DNA of 64,000 bases from Actinobacteria bacterium HGW-Actinobacteria-6 (lineage in GTDB: Bacteria; Actinomycetota; Coriobacteriia; Anaerosomatales; Anaerosomataceae). Every line of letters starts with the position of its first letter. The stretch's first letter is position 1. Where the stretch lies: positions 1 through 64,000 of the forward strand of contig PHEU01000010.1 in NCBI GenBank assembly GCA_002841295.1, in the 5' to 3' direction. Both the position numbers and the translations under genes were made by a program. The notes beneath the pieces were generated by a model, which made no database searches, was not told the DNA's origin, and saw only the letters and a program-made list of their open reading frames with translations. Positions 42,162-50,228 of the stretch are shown piece by piece.

Positions 42162-42560
42162 TTACTGGGCCAGCGTGTAGGTGATGGTGCCAGCGAGTGC
42201 CGTGCCGCCGTCGACGTTCCAGTCGACCATGCCGGTGACGTTGTCGGTGACGCTGATTGCGCCGCCGCGCAGACCGGACTGAGCGACCTCAAGGTCGCAA
42301 CCAAGGGCGGTGAAGTTGCCGACGTTGACAGAGGCGCTGAGGGTTGCGGCCTTGTTCGACTTGCCGGACAGTGCAACGGTGTTGCTGGAGTCGACATCGG
42401 GATCCAGGCTTCCAAGGCTAACCGACGGAGGAGCGGTGAGCTCGAGGATCGTGTTGACGTTCGCATTGACGGCGGTCGACGCGTCCAGTGCGACTGCATA
42501 TGCTACGAGGCCGAACACGAGCGCCATGACCGTGATAGCTATCAGGATCGTTCTCTTCAT
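42162..42560 (-). CDS. Small exported beta-rich surface protein
   Basis: A 132-residue protein. AAGAAGGAG before the ATG at 42560 and MKRTILIAITVMALVFGLVAY give a good signal peptide; the frame remains open 45 nt upstream but lacks a signal. The mature part has SVSLGSLDPDVDSSNTVALSGKSN and VTGMVDWNVDGG, ending AGTITYTLAQ. The same plan occurs in the last 95 residues of the large protein at 42741-45431 (DFGAVDPGV, then VPWSTDPG, AQIVYTVVTH), so this looks like a stand-alone copy of that terminal domain. Upstream it shares a bipartite control module with the large gene. Function unknown; pilus- or coat-like subunit is possible. Confidence 0.7.
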   Translation of the reverse strand: MKRTILIAITVMALVFGLVAYAVALDASTAVNANVNTILELTAPPSVSLGSLDPDVDSSNTVALSGKSNKAATLSASVNVGNFTALGCDLEVAQSGLRGGAISVTDNVTGMVDWNVDGGTALAGTITYTLAQ

Positions 42561-42635
42561 TTCATTCTCCTTCTTCTTGAATCTTCTCCCCAGAGGGGCT
42601 GGCATCCATTTTGTGCGGCTGTTTTCAGCCTCTGC

Positions 42636-42730
42636 TATCTCATATCGGGCTGCGCATCACCCCGATAAAGGGCCGCCTGCCGTACGGCGGAATAGTGTGA
42701 CAGGCGGCACATGAGTGGGACGAGTGGCGG
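42636..42730 (-). promoter_or_regulatory. Bipartite upstream module, copy A
   Basis: On the minus strand: a 35-nt block (42730-42696) with two CCGCC units at 23-bp period and ending TCACA, then 46 nt, then CCCGATATGAGATA (42649-42636), 76 nt before the ATG at 42560. Copy B upstream of the large surface gene matches 26 of 35 positions in the first block and 12 of 14 in the second with identical spacing. Part of block 2 also pairs in a TATCGGG/CCCGATA hairpin (42643-42667), seen only in this copy. Confidence 0.6.
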
Positions 42731-42740
42731 CTGATAGTCA

Positions 42741-45431
42741 TCAGTGCGTCACCACGGTATAGACGATTTGAGCCTGGTACGCGCCTGGATCGGTGCTCCA
42801 GGGGACGTCGATGCTGACGACGTCGGAGTAGTTCCTGGTTCCGCCGTCGATTCCGAACAGATTCGCGAAGGTGCTGCTGAGTCCGATCTCGCTCGCTGCG
42901 CCGCCCAACGTCTTCATAAGGTCGAAGGTCACATTTGACTTCACCTGCACGCCGAGCCCGCTGTGCGAGTACGGAACGCCAGGATCGACGGCGCCGAAAT
43001 CAATCGCGGTTTCGGAGAGAGTAAGCTCCACCCAGGGCGCTCCCGGCACCGCATGGAAGGTCGCTTCTCTCGTGGAGATCAGCATTCCGCCTGAGGTCGT
43101 CCATGCGACGGAGAGCCTGTAGGTGCCGTCGTAGATCAGATTGCGGTTCGTGACGGACCAGGAGTTCGTCGCAAGCCCGTTAGGGGCGCTCACGTTCAAG
43201 CCAGTGACCTGTGAGGAGAACCCTGGGCCTGCGCCGTAAAGTGTCCAGGCGCCGTCGGGGGCGATGTACGCATCTCCGGCGTCGAAGGCACCGTTCGCGT
43301 TCTGGTCCCACCATATGACGTAGGTCGCTTGCGTATTGGCCAGGGCGACGAAGCCGCTGTTCTCGAACGTGGCCGCCACGGTGATGGTGGAATCGACGGT
43401 GTCGCCGCCGGACGCAGACAGTGCAGTCACGGACGCCTTGAATCCCACATAGACGGGCTGGCTCGTTATGACGACCCCGCTGCTATTGAGCAGCGTGACG
43501 GTCCACGTGCCTGTGGGCGCGTTGTTGGCGATGTTGTACGAGGCCTGAGCGATGCCGCCGGTGTCAACGTTGACAGGGTTCGAAGTCGTGCTGACTCCAC
43601 TCGGATTCGTCCAGCGGAACATGACCTGTGAACCGGAGGCCAGGCCCATCCCGCGTGCGTAGACGCGATCGCCGAGGGCGAACGTGTCCTGAGGCGTTCC
43701 GAACCCGCTGATCCCGAACGTGACAAGTGAACTCACGAGAGTGCGGTTTGTGGCCGTGCCAGTGGAGCCAGCGAACGATCCGGTCACCGTTGCGATGTCG
43801 ACGCTCCCGGCCGTGGCCGCCGACGGCACGGTGACCCTCACGACGACAGCGGTTGAACCACCGAACGGAGGCAGCGTCACGGAGGTTATCGGCGTCGAGC
43901 CGTCTTCAGCATACAGACGCGCTGTCCAGCCGAGCGATGAGGCGACCGAGAGGTCGATGGTGCGTGTCTCGGACCAACTGTTGGTGATGGTGTGACGGTA
44001 GATGACCGATGTCCCGGCGCCTGCGGGCGAGGCGTTGTTGGGCGTGATCGTGATGGGCTGGCGTGCGACGGTCGTGTCGTAGCCCTTGCACTTCATGCTC
44101 GGCGAGCCGACCACCTGTGCATCGATGGTGGTTATGTTCTGCGTGCCGATGGCCGTTCCGAGCGGAACCTGGACCTTCACCGTGAGTCCTATGGACGCGC
44201 GCGGCGCGAGCGTTACCTGCGTGATAAGCGACGTGCCTGATGCATCATAGAGATTTGTCGGCCAGCTCTTGTCCGAGGTGGCGACGACGGTGACTGTTCG
44301 TGTCTCGTCAGTGTTGTTCAACACGGTGTTGTTGTACGTGATAGTTCCGCCGGGAGCCATGGTTCCCGAGCGATCCGGGACGACCAGGATCGGACCGACG
44401 GTCGTCAGGTCGGTTGCGGCGCCGACCGCTCCGGCTACGGTCACGTGTGTCGCGGTCAGGGTGAGCGTGTCCTTCACTCCATCTGAAGCATTGGTGGGCA
44501 CGACGAGGGAGACGACGACATCGAGCGACGCTCCGGATGCCAGCGCGAGGGTGTTGATCAGCTGCTGATTGTCGGCCCGGCGAATCTCGGTGGTCCAACC
44601 CTTCGAGGAGTGGGCGACGAGGTTGTAGGTGCTCGCGAGGTTGCCGGTGTTGGTGACGGTATGGGTGTAGGTCACGGTCGTCCCAGCCGGCGTGCCGGTG
44701 CTTCGATTCGGGGTCACACTGACCCCGAATCGGCGGAGCGAGACCATATCCGTGTCGTCATTGGCACTGCCTAGTGCGGAGCCGAACTGCATTGAAATCG
44801 GCGTTCCCGGTGCAACGCCAAGGGCGGCCCACGTGATCCGCCCCTCAAACTGCACGCCTCCGCTTTCGCCAGCACCGTCGATGGCTCCGGCGGGCACGGC
44901 TATCTGGGTCTTCCATGTGCCGACAGGTCTGCCCGTGTTCCCGGGCATCGGATCGCCTGCGGCGACATCGGCCGGCGTGTACGCGTAGAGAGACGCGCCG
45001 CTGTAGGCGTTCCCGCCGCTGAGGCCGTAACTGAGGACGAAGTCCTCGGTTCCGAGCCGACCGTCTCCACCTTTGTCGATGAAGACGAGGTATTCAGGCG
45101 CGCCACCGCCCGTGGCGGACGCCCGTCGGATGTAGTGGTACAGGTAGGTTGAGTCGTACGTCGCAGCCACGACTGCGAGGTCGATGTTCGAGTTGCCCGC
45201 GTCTCCAGTTGGGTCGTAGACACAGTTGGCGGCATCCTCGAATACCGACGCCCAGTCGGTGAATACGCCGTCGACTGAAATGGTCGTACTCACGAGCGCG
45301 CTCGTGGGAACGACGGGGATGAGAAGCGCGACTGCGAGTAAAACGCACAGATACCGAGAGTGGCAGATACTTCGCCCACTCCCGGCTCGCCGGTTCCGCT
45401 TGCGCGGGGTATGCGTCTTGGTCGGTGTCAT
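42741..45431 (-). CDS. Large exported multidomain surface protein
   Basis: About 896 residues. ATG 45431 follows GGAAGCGG; the signal region has a basic MTPTKTHTPRKRNRR start and YLCVLLAVALLIPVV. Residues about 45-240 resemble a DOMON/carbohydrate-binding type domain (VDGVFTDWASVFEDA, VFIDKGGDGRLGTEDFVLSY). Three or more related Ig-like repeats of about 100-125 residues follow (each with a TPNRS/VPDRS/TPNNAS-like opening, TYTHTVTNTG-type strand and GWT or SWPT core), resembling NEW3/CARDB domains. The last 95 residues (DFGAVDPGV to YTVVTH) resemble the small protein at 42162. No LPxTG, CWB2 or membrane anchor is visible, so attachment to partners such as the DUF916-like protein is likely. Confidence 0.75.
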   Translation of the reverse strand: MTPTKTHTPRKRNRRAGSGRSICHSRYLCVLLAVALLIPVVPTSALVSTTISVDGVFTDWASVFEDAANCVYDPTGDAGNSNIDLAVVAATYDSTYLYHYIRRASATGGGAPEYLVFIDKGGDGRLGTEDFVLSYGLSGGNAYSGASLYAYTPADVAAGDPMPGNTGRPVGTWKTQIAVPAGAIDGAGESGGVQFEGRITWAALGVAPGTPISMQFGSALGSANDDTDMVSLRRFGVSVTPNRSTGTPAGTTVTYTHTVTNTGNLASTYNLVAHSSKGWTTEIRRADNQQLINTLALASGASLDVVVSLVVPTNASDGVKDTLTLTATHVTVAGAVGAATDLTTVGPILVVPDRSGTMAPGGTITYNNTVLNNTDETRTVTVVATSDKSWPTNLYDASGTSLITQVTLAPRASIGLTVKVQVPLGTAIGTQNITTIDAQVVGSPSMKCKGYDTTVARQPITITPNNASPAGAGTSVIYRHTITNSWSETRTIDLSVASSLGWTARLYAEDGSTPITSVTLPPFGGSTAVVVRVTVPSAATAGSVDIATVTGSFAGSTGTATNRTLVSSLVTFGISGFGTPQDTFALGDRVYARGMGLASGSQVMFRWTNPSGVSTTSNPVNVDTGGIAQASYNIANNAPTGTWTVTLLNSSGVVITSQPVYVGFKASVTALSASGGDTVDSTITVAATFENSGFVALANTQATYVIWWDQNANGAFDAGDAYIAPDGAWTLYGAGPGFSSQVTGLNVSAPNGLATNSWSVTNRNLIYDGTYRLSVAWTTSGGMLISTREATFHAVPGAPWVELTLSETAIDFGAVDPGVPYSHSGLGVQVKSNVTFDLMKTLGGAASEIGLSSTFANLFGIDGGTRNYSDVVSIDVPWSTDPGAYQAQIVYTVVTH

Positions 45432-45495
45432 ATCCGCTTCCCGGACACTCGGTGGGATGCTTCGCCGTTCGCGAGGGTCCGCCAGGGTGCCACAG

Positions 45496-45590
45496 TATCG
45501 TATATCGGGACATACATGCCCTCTGACCAGCGGTTTCCGCCGTTCGGTTTCAAAATGTGATGGGCGGCACACTAGAGGGCTGAACGGCGG
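45496..45590 (-). promoter_or_regulatory. Bipartite upstream module, copy B
   Basis: On the minus strand: a 35-nt block (45590-45556) with two CCGCC units 23 bp apart ending TCACA, a 46-nt spacer, then CCCGATATACGATA (45509-45496), 65 nt before the ATG at 45431. It corresponds to copy A at 42636-42730. The second block may contain a -10 element (GATACT) and the first an activator or repressor site. Confidence 0.6.
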
Positions 45591-45619
45591 TTATACACGC
45601 TGTATCTCCCTTGCGGGAG

Positions 45620-46984
45620 TCAGTTTCGCAAGCTGCCGAGCGGTGCCGGAACTCGTCCACCTCGGCGAACCAGCCGAGTCCCGGCCCATGCGTTCACGGC
45701 CATGATGGGTGCGTGGCCGAGCAGTCCGCCGAACGACACGTAGTCTCCGACGCTCTTTCCGGGCACCGGGATGAGTCGCGCGGCGGTCGTCTTGGAGTTG
45801 ATGACGCCGATCGCACACGCATCGGAGATGACGGCTGCGATCGTCTCGGCAGGGGTGTCGCCGGGGATGGCGATCATGTCGAGGCCGACAGAGCAGACCG
45901 ACATCATCGCTTCCAACTTCTCGATGGTCAGTGCACCACATTCGACCGCGCGAACCATGCCCATGTCTTCTGAGACGGGGATGAACGCGCCGGAGAGGCC
46001 GCCGATGGAGCTCGTGCCCATGGCGCCACCCTTCTTGACGGCGTCGTTGAGCAGCGCGAGCGCGGTCGTTGTGCCGGGGCCGCCGCAGCGCTTCACGCCG
46101 ATGGCCTCGATGATCTCGGCGACCGAGTCGCCGTCGGCAGGCGTGGGGGCGAGCGAGAGGTCGACGATGCCCATGGTCACGCCGAGACGTCTCGCGGCCT
46201 CGCGGGCTACGAGCTCGCCGGCGCGCGTGATTTTGAACGACGTCGCCTTGATCGCCTCGGCAACGGCGGTGAGGTCGGCATCCTCGGAAAGCGAGCGCAC
46301 GACCGCATTCACAACGCCGGGACCCGAGATGCCCACGTTCACGACCACGTCAGCCTCGCCGGAGCCATGTACAGCTCCGGCCATGAATGGGTTGTCCTCA
46401 ACCATATTGCAGAACACCACGAGCTTGGCGCAGCCGATGCCGCTGCGGTCGGCGGTTGCCTCGGCAGTAGCTTTGATGGTGTCGGCCATGAGCATGACGG
46501 CGTCCATGTTGATGCCCGCGCGCGTGGAGGCGACGTTCACGGAGCCGCAGACGCGCTCAGTGAGTGCCAGCGCCGAGGGGAGCGAGTCGATGACCAGCTG
46601 GTCACCTCGGCCGATGCCCTTTTGCACGAGCGCCGAGAAGCCGCCGATGAAGTCGACGCCGATCTCTCTAGCCGCGCGGTCCATGGCGAGCGCGATGGGC
46701 GTGAGGTCCGGCCCGGCGCATGTCGCGATCTCCGCGATTGGCGTGACCGAGATGCGCTTGTTGACGATGGGGATCCCGAAGTCGCGCTCGATGCCCTCGC
46801 AGGTGGGGATGAGTTTCTCGGCCACGGTCATGAGGCGCTCGTAGACGCGATCCGCGATGCCAGCGGCATCACTCGCCGCGCAGTCGTTGAGCGAGACGCC
46901 GAGCGTTACGGTGCGGATGTCGAGATTCTGCTGCGTCACCATCGTGACGGTTTCGGCGATCTCCTCGGGACTGATATCAAGCAT
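45620..46984 (-). CDS. UPF0210 (PFL-like, DUF711) family protein
   Basis: A 454-residue protein starting at ATG 46984, 13 nt after the ACT-domain gene. Conserved stretches of this family are visible: [59 protein letters not shown] and [18 protein letters not shown]. Relatives have a formate-lyase-like fold without the glycyl radical and unknown function. The partner ACT-domain protein is usually adjacent, as here, suggesting amino-acid-dependent control of an unknown reaction. Confidence 0.9.
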   Translation of the reverse strand: MLDISPEEIAETVTMVTQQNLDIRTVTLGVSLNDCAASDAAGIADRVYERLMTVAEKLIPTCEGIERDFGIPIVNKRISVTPIAEIATCAGPDLTPIALAMDRAAREIGVDFIGGFSALVQKGIGRGDQLVIDSLPSALALTERVCGSVNVASTRAGINMDAVMLMADTIKATAEATADRSGIGCAKLVVFCNMVEDNPFMAGAVHGSGEADVVVNVGISGPGVVNAVVRSLSEDADLTAVAEAIKATSFKITRAGELVAREAARRLGVTMGIVDLSLAPTPADGDSVAEIIEAIGVKRCGGPGTTTALALLNDAVKKGGAMGTSSIGGLSGAFIPVSEDMGMVRAVECGALTIEKLEAMMSVCSVGLDMIAIPGDTPAETIAAVISDACAIGVINSKTTAARLIPVPGKSVGDYVSFGGLLGHAPIMAVNAWAGTRLVRRGGRVPAPLGSLRN

Positions 46985-46997
46985 GGTCGACTCCGGC

Positions 46998-47273
46998 CTA
47001 CACGCGGTGCATGAATCGGAAGACGTCCTCGCGCTGCAGTGTGATCTGCATGCCGATCTTCTCGGCCACGGTCGCGAGGCGCGCCTGCACAGCCTCAAAG
47101 CTCTCGGCATCCTCATCAACGGTGACGAGCATCGTCATCGAGAAGACTCCCGAGAGAATCGTCTGGCGGATATCCTCGATGTTCACGCCCGCCTCGGCGA
47201 GCGCACCGGAGACTCCTGCGACGATACCCACGCGATCTTCACCGAGTACCGAGAGAATCGCTTTCGTCTTCAT
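46998..47273 (-). CDS. ACT-domain protein, UPF0237 family
   Basis: A 91-residue protein. GGAGGTGCACC precedes ATG 47273. [21 protein letters not shown] and [20 protein letters not shown] are the ACT fold (beta-alpha-beta-beta-alpha-beta) with Gly at the ligand-binding turn. It most likely binds an amino acid and regulates the UPF0210 protein encoded 13 nt downstream. Confidence 0.9.
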   Translation of the reverse strand: MKTKAILSVLGEDRVGIVAGVSGALAEAGVNIEDIRQTILSGVFSMTMLVTVDEDAESFEAVQARLATVAEKIGMQITLQREDVFRFMHRV

Positions 47274-47369
47274 GGTGCACCTCCGAGAGAGCGGTCGGAA
47301 CATCTCACCAGGCTATACTGAGCACGCGGGCGCTTCAAGGCGAAGATGCGAGTGATTGCGGAGGCAGAC

Positions 47370-47594
47370 GTGACGGTACCGATCGTTCCCGTGCGACAGG
47401 GCGATGTCGTCCGACTCAAGAAGGCTCACCCATGTGGTGCGAATGAGTGGGAAGTGAACAAGCTCGGCATGGATATCGGACTCACGTGCCTCGGCTGCGG
47501 CCGGAAGGTGCGCCTTGAGCGCTACGACTTTGACCGCCGCTTCCGCGGTTTTGAGCGCCGCGCCGAGGAGGGAACCGACGCAGCTCGCGACTAG
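47370..47594 (+). CDS. DUF951 family protein
   Basis: About 74 residues. GGAGG at 47360-47364 selects the GTG at 47370; an ATG at 47346 is in frame but has no signal. GDVVRLKKAHPCGANEWEV and DIGLTCLGCGRKVRLER are the DUF951 hallmarks; three Cys (one in HPCG, two in CLGCG) could bind a metal. DUF951 genes often neighbour mscS or engD/ychF in Firmicutes. Function unknown. Its stop shares CTAG (47591-47594) with the convergent gene's stop. Confidence 0.88.
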   Translation: MTVPIVPVRQGDVVRLKKAHPCGANEWEVNKLGMDIGLTCLGCGRKVRLERYDFDRRFRGFERRAEEGTDAARD

Positions 47595-48499
47595 GAGCCG
47601 TCCGAGGGCTCGAGCTTGCCTGGCACGTCCACGCGATTGAGCTGCACGTGCACGTGGTCGCCGCCGTTTCCGGTGTAGCCGCCAAGCTGGATGTCGATCT
47701 TGTCGGACATCTTGCGAACGCACGCGATGCGCGACGCCCCACCGACAACCCTGTCACCAACGGCGATCGTGAGATCATCGACGTGCAACATCACGAGGTC
47801 GACCTCGGGCCAACCGTCGGGGGTGATGTGGATCTCGTAGTCCGGGTACTTGTCGTACAGCTTGTACGCGCGTATCTGCACGACGGTTCCGCTCACGGGT
47901 GCGTAGACATCGGTTCCCGGGTCGGCACCGATGTCTGCAGCCGTGTCGGGCATGCCGCGACGATTGCTGCGCCATAGGCGGAGCACAGAACCCTGCCAGA
48001 TCGCTTCGATCGCGCCTGCTGTCTCGGCAGAGGCTCCCGTGGCGACGGCTTTCACCTTTGCGGCTTGTGTCATGTCGGCATCGGGCGCGAGCGAGTCCAT
48101 GTGGAGCGCCTTGTCGCCAGAGGCCTGATGGAAGGCGAGCGCGGTGATATAGGACGGATCGACCGGCAGCCTGAGGTTGAGGCTGCGGTAGGTGGCGAAG
48201 ACCTGGGTGGGTTCGCGCAGTGGTTCGGCGGGCGTGACTGTCGCGACGACGGAGCCGTCTTGAGCCGAGGCGGGCGCTTGGGTTGCCGCCCGGTTTCCGG
48301 CGGCCGAGGCGAGGAGCGCCACACCGATTCCGAGCACTGCAAGAATCGCGATGACGGGCAGTGGGCTGCGACGTCGCCGCCGGCTGCGGCGTCTTTCACC
48401 CACGGATATTCCCGTGTCGCGTATCGGGCGAAGTCGCGAGGCGGGTACACGGCGGGCTGTTGTGGGTCGGACGCTGCGGCGGGGCTCTCTCGACGTCAC
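47591..48499 (-). CDS. Membrane-anchored LytM/M23-like protein with degenerate site
   Basis: A 302-residue protein. A very basic N-terminus (RRRSRRRRRSPL) precedes one membrane helix (VIAILAVLGIGVALLASAAG), then an extracellular region. The C-terminal 120 residues resemble an M23/LytM domain: DPGTDVYAPVSGTVVQIR and GGDHVHVQLNRV preserve the fold and the HxH pair, but the first HxxxD motif has no His (DIGADPGTDV). It is probably inactive or a regulator, as in EnvC-like activators. It overlaps the CapA-family gene by 4 nt and is presumably in one operon. Confidence 0.72.
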   Translation of the reverse strand: MTSREPRRSVRPTTARRVPASRLRPIRDTGISVGERRRSRRRRRSPLPVIAILAVLGIGVALLASAAGNRAATQAPASAQDGSVVATVTPAEPLREPTQVFATYRSLNLRLPVDPSYITALAFHQASGDKALHMDSLAPDADMTQAAKVKAVATGASAETAGAIEAIWQGSVLRLWRSNRRGMPDTAADIGADPGTDVYAPVSGTVVQIRAYKLYDKYPDYEIHITPDGWPEVDLVMLHVDDLTIAVGDRVVGGASRIACVRKMSDKIDIQLGGYTGNGGDHVHVQLNRVDVPGKLEPSDGS

Positions 48500-49719
48500 G
48501 GAGTCACCGTCGCACCGTTGCCGTCAATCGAGACGACCGCGTTGTGCTTGGCCGAAATCAGTTTGAGCCGCTCGAGGATGACGCTCGCTGTGCTGCCGCT
48601 CACGAACTCCGGCTTGCCGTAGCTGTCGAGATACACAGGTGTTGTCTTCACATCCGTCACACCGTCAGGGCCAAGCTTCGCGTCGAGGATGAACGCCTCG
48701 CCGGTCTTGCGCGAGTAGTGATCGAAGACGAAGTCGCCGAGCGAGTAGGCGATGAGCCTTCCCTTGTAGTACTCGAGTCCCTGGATCACGTGCGGGTGAT
48801 GTGAGAGCACCATGTCGGCGCCGGCGTCCACAGCCTTGCGCGCGTCGCGGACTTGCTCGGCGTTGGCGTCGTCTTGGTACTCCACGCCCCAGTGGAACGA
48901 CACGATCACGTAGTCGTACTCCTGCTTGGCCGAGCGAATCGCGGTCACGACCGCATCCATGTTGTTGCGACCCTGAGCGAGCCCCCCATGCGAAGAGGTG
49001 GCGATGAAGCCCGGAGGCAGGATGTGTGAGAACGAGAGGAACGCCACAGTCGCGCCGTCGCGGGTCACGACGGCTGGCTTCCAGGCTGCGTCTTTGTCGG
49101 CTCCGGCACCCGCGTGCGCGATGTCGCGGGCATCGAGCGCTGCGACCGTGCCGGCCAGCGCATCTTCGCCATAATCCAGAACGTGGTTGTTCGCGAGCGA
49201 CAGGAAGTCGAAGCCGGAGCTCACGAGTCCTTCAACGCCACGTGGATCTCCCCGGAAGGTGACGTCCTTCGTGGCATTCTTGACGCCACCGGTACTCAGC
49301 GGGCTCTCCAGGTTGCCGACGGTCACATCAGCGGCAGAGAGATGCTTGGCTACTTCCGCAAGCGGTGCAGCGCCGCCAGATTTCGCGATGAGTACCTTCA
49401 CCTGTCGGTCGAAGATCATGTCACCGACTGCTGAGATGCTCAGCGTTGCCGGGCGGCTGGCCTCGGCCACTACTGCGGTTGCCGAGGCTGCGACTGCTTT
49501 CGCGCTTGTGCCGAGACTATGAAGCGGGGCGTGCGCTGCAGCGCGCGCGATGCTCGGGCGTGCCACCGACGGGCCGAGCAGCACGAAGGCCGCGACGCCG
49601 CCCGCAGCGACGATGAGCGTCGCTGCGACGACCATTGCCGCGAAGCGCTGCGTGCGCGCTTTCTGGCGGTGCGCCTGTCGGACCGCGGTTCGGTTGGTGG
49701 TTGTCGGGGTGGATTCCAT
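48496..49719 (-). CDS. CapA family protein (poly-gamma-glutamate synthesis type)
   Basis: About 407 residues. The ATG at 49719 gives a basic tail, one membrane helix (MVVAATLIVAAGGVAAFVLL) and an external domain. The CapA calcineurin-like fold is visible: SAVGDMIFDR, VTVGNLESPLS, FLSLANNHVLDYG, VIVSFHWGVEY and VLSHHPHVIQGLE. CapA proteins act in polyglutamate capsule synthesis in Bacillus, but the family is wide and no capB/capC genes are here. Operonic with the degenerate LytM-like gene. Confidence 0.88.
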   Translation of the reverse strand: MESTPTTTNRTAVRQAHRQKARTQRFAAMVVAATLIVAAGGVAAFVLLGPSVARPSIARAAAHAPLHSLGTSAKAVAASATAVVAEASRPATLSISAVGDMIFDRQVKVLIAKSGGAAPLAEVAKHLSAADVTVGNLESPLSTGGVKNATKDVTFRGDPRGVEGLVSSGFDFLSLANNHVLDYGEDALAGTVAALDARDIAHAGAGADKDAAWKPAVVTRDGATVAFLSFSHILPPGFIATSSHGGLAQGRNNMDAVVTAIRSAKQEYDYVIVSFHWGVEYQDDANAEQVRDARKAVDAGADMVLSHHPHVIQGLEYYKGRLIAYSLGDFVFDHYSRKTGEAFILDAKLGPDGVTDVKTTPVYLDSYGKPEFVSGSTASVILERLKLISAKHNAVVSIDGNGATVTP

Positions 49720-49920
49720 CCGGTCCCTTAAGCGTGTCGGCTGCTCGCGTACGCGAACAAGGGTACAACAGCCAGCAACCTTTGCGCCGAGTCGCACGTT
49801 TGTGAAGTTGTAACGAACTTGAAACACTGGGATGGTACACCAGGTATTCGTTCGTGTTCGGGGGGCGACTCTGGTGTTAGAATCGCACGAGCACAAGAGG
49901 TGTGCGGGAGGTGGGGGTCA
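49720..49920. promoter_or_regulatory. Divergent intergenic region before the V-ATPase operon
   Basis: 200 nt between the minus capA-type gene and the ATPase operon. For the plus strand, TGTTAGAAT at 49875-49883 is an extended -10 element without a clear -35. A short inverted repeat AAGTT-GTAACG-AACTT lies near 49805-49820. No other feature is evident. Confidence 0.4.
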
Positions 49921-50226
49921 GTGGAAAAGCTTGAGAGCATACTTCGCGCGGAAGACGAGGCGCGGGCGACCACATCCGAGGCGCATGAGGCAGCGAAGGT
50001 AGTCGTGGCTGACGCCAGGGCACTCGGCGCCGAGCGCAGGGCGACGATTGATGCCGAGGCTCGGCAGCGTGCAGCCGCAGCATCCGAAGAGACGCTGTCA
50101 CGAGCCCGCCGGGAAGCCGAGCAGCTAACGACCGAGGCGCGCGCTCAACTTGAGACCGAACTCGCCCGGGCGACACAGCGACTTGATGGCGCGGTAGCGA
50201 TCGTCATGTCGGAGCTGGTGGGTTAA
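49921..50226 (+). CDS. V-type ATPase peripheral-stalk subunit H (AhaH-like)
   Basis: A 101-residue protein; GGAGGTGGGGG precedes GTG 49921. The sequence is one continuous, charged Ala-rich coiled coil (EDEARATTSEAHEAAKVVVADA and onwards), as in subunits H/G, which pair with subunit E to form the peripheral stalk. It is the first gene of the V-ATPase operon, 2 nt ahead of subunit I. Confidence 0.82.
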   Translation: MEKLESILRAEDEARATTSEAHEAAKVVVADARALGAERRATIDAEARQRAAAASEETLSRARREAEQLTTEARAQLETELARATQRLDGAVAIVMSELVG

Positions 50227-50228
50227 CC

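Noticed and set aside
42636-42649. sigma-28-like CCCGATAT boxes upstream of the two surface genes
   Set aside because: The match to GCCGATAT is close but the expected TAAA element is absent in both copies; I keep only the broader conserved-module claim.
42561-42740. c-di-GMP (GEMM) riboswitch upstream of the small surface gene
   Set aside because: There are several small hairpins (for example GGCTG-TTTT-CAGCC at 42617-42630), but no GEMM core motifs, and the conserved blocks are shared as promoter-like spacing rather than as base pairing.
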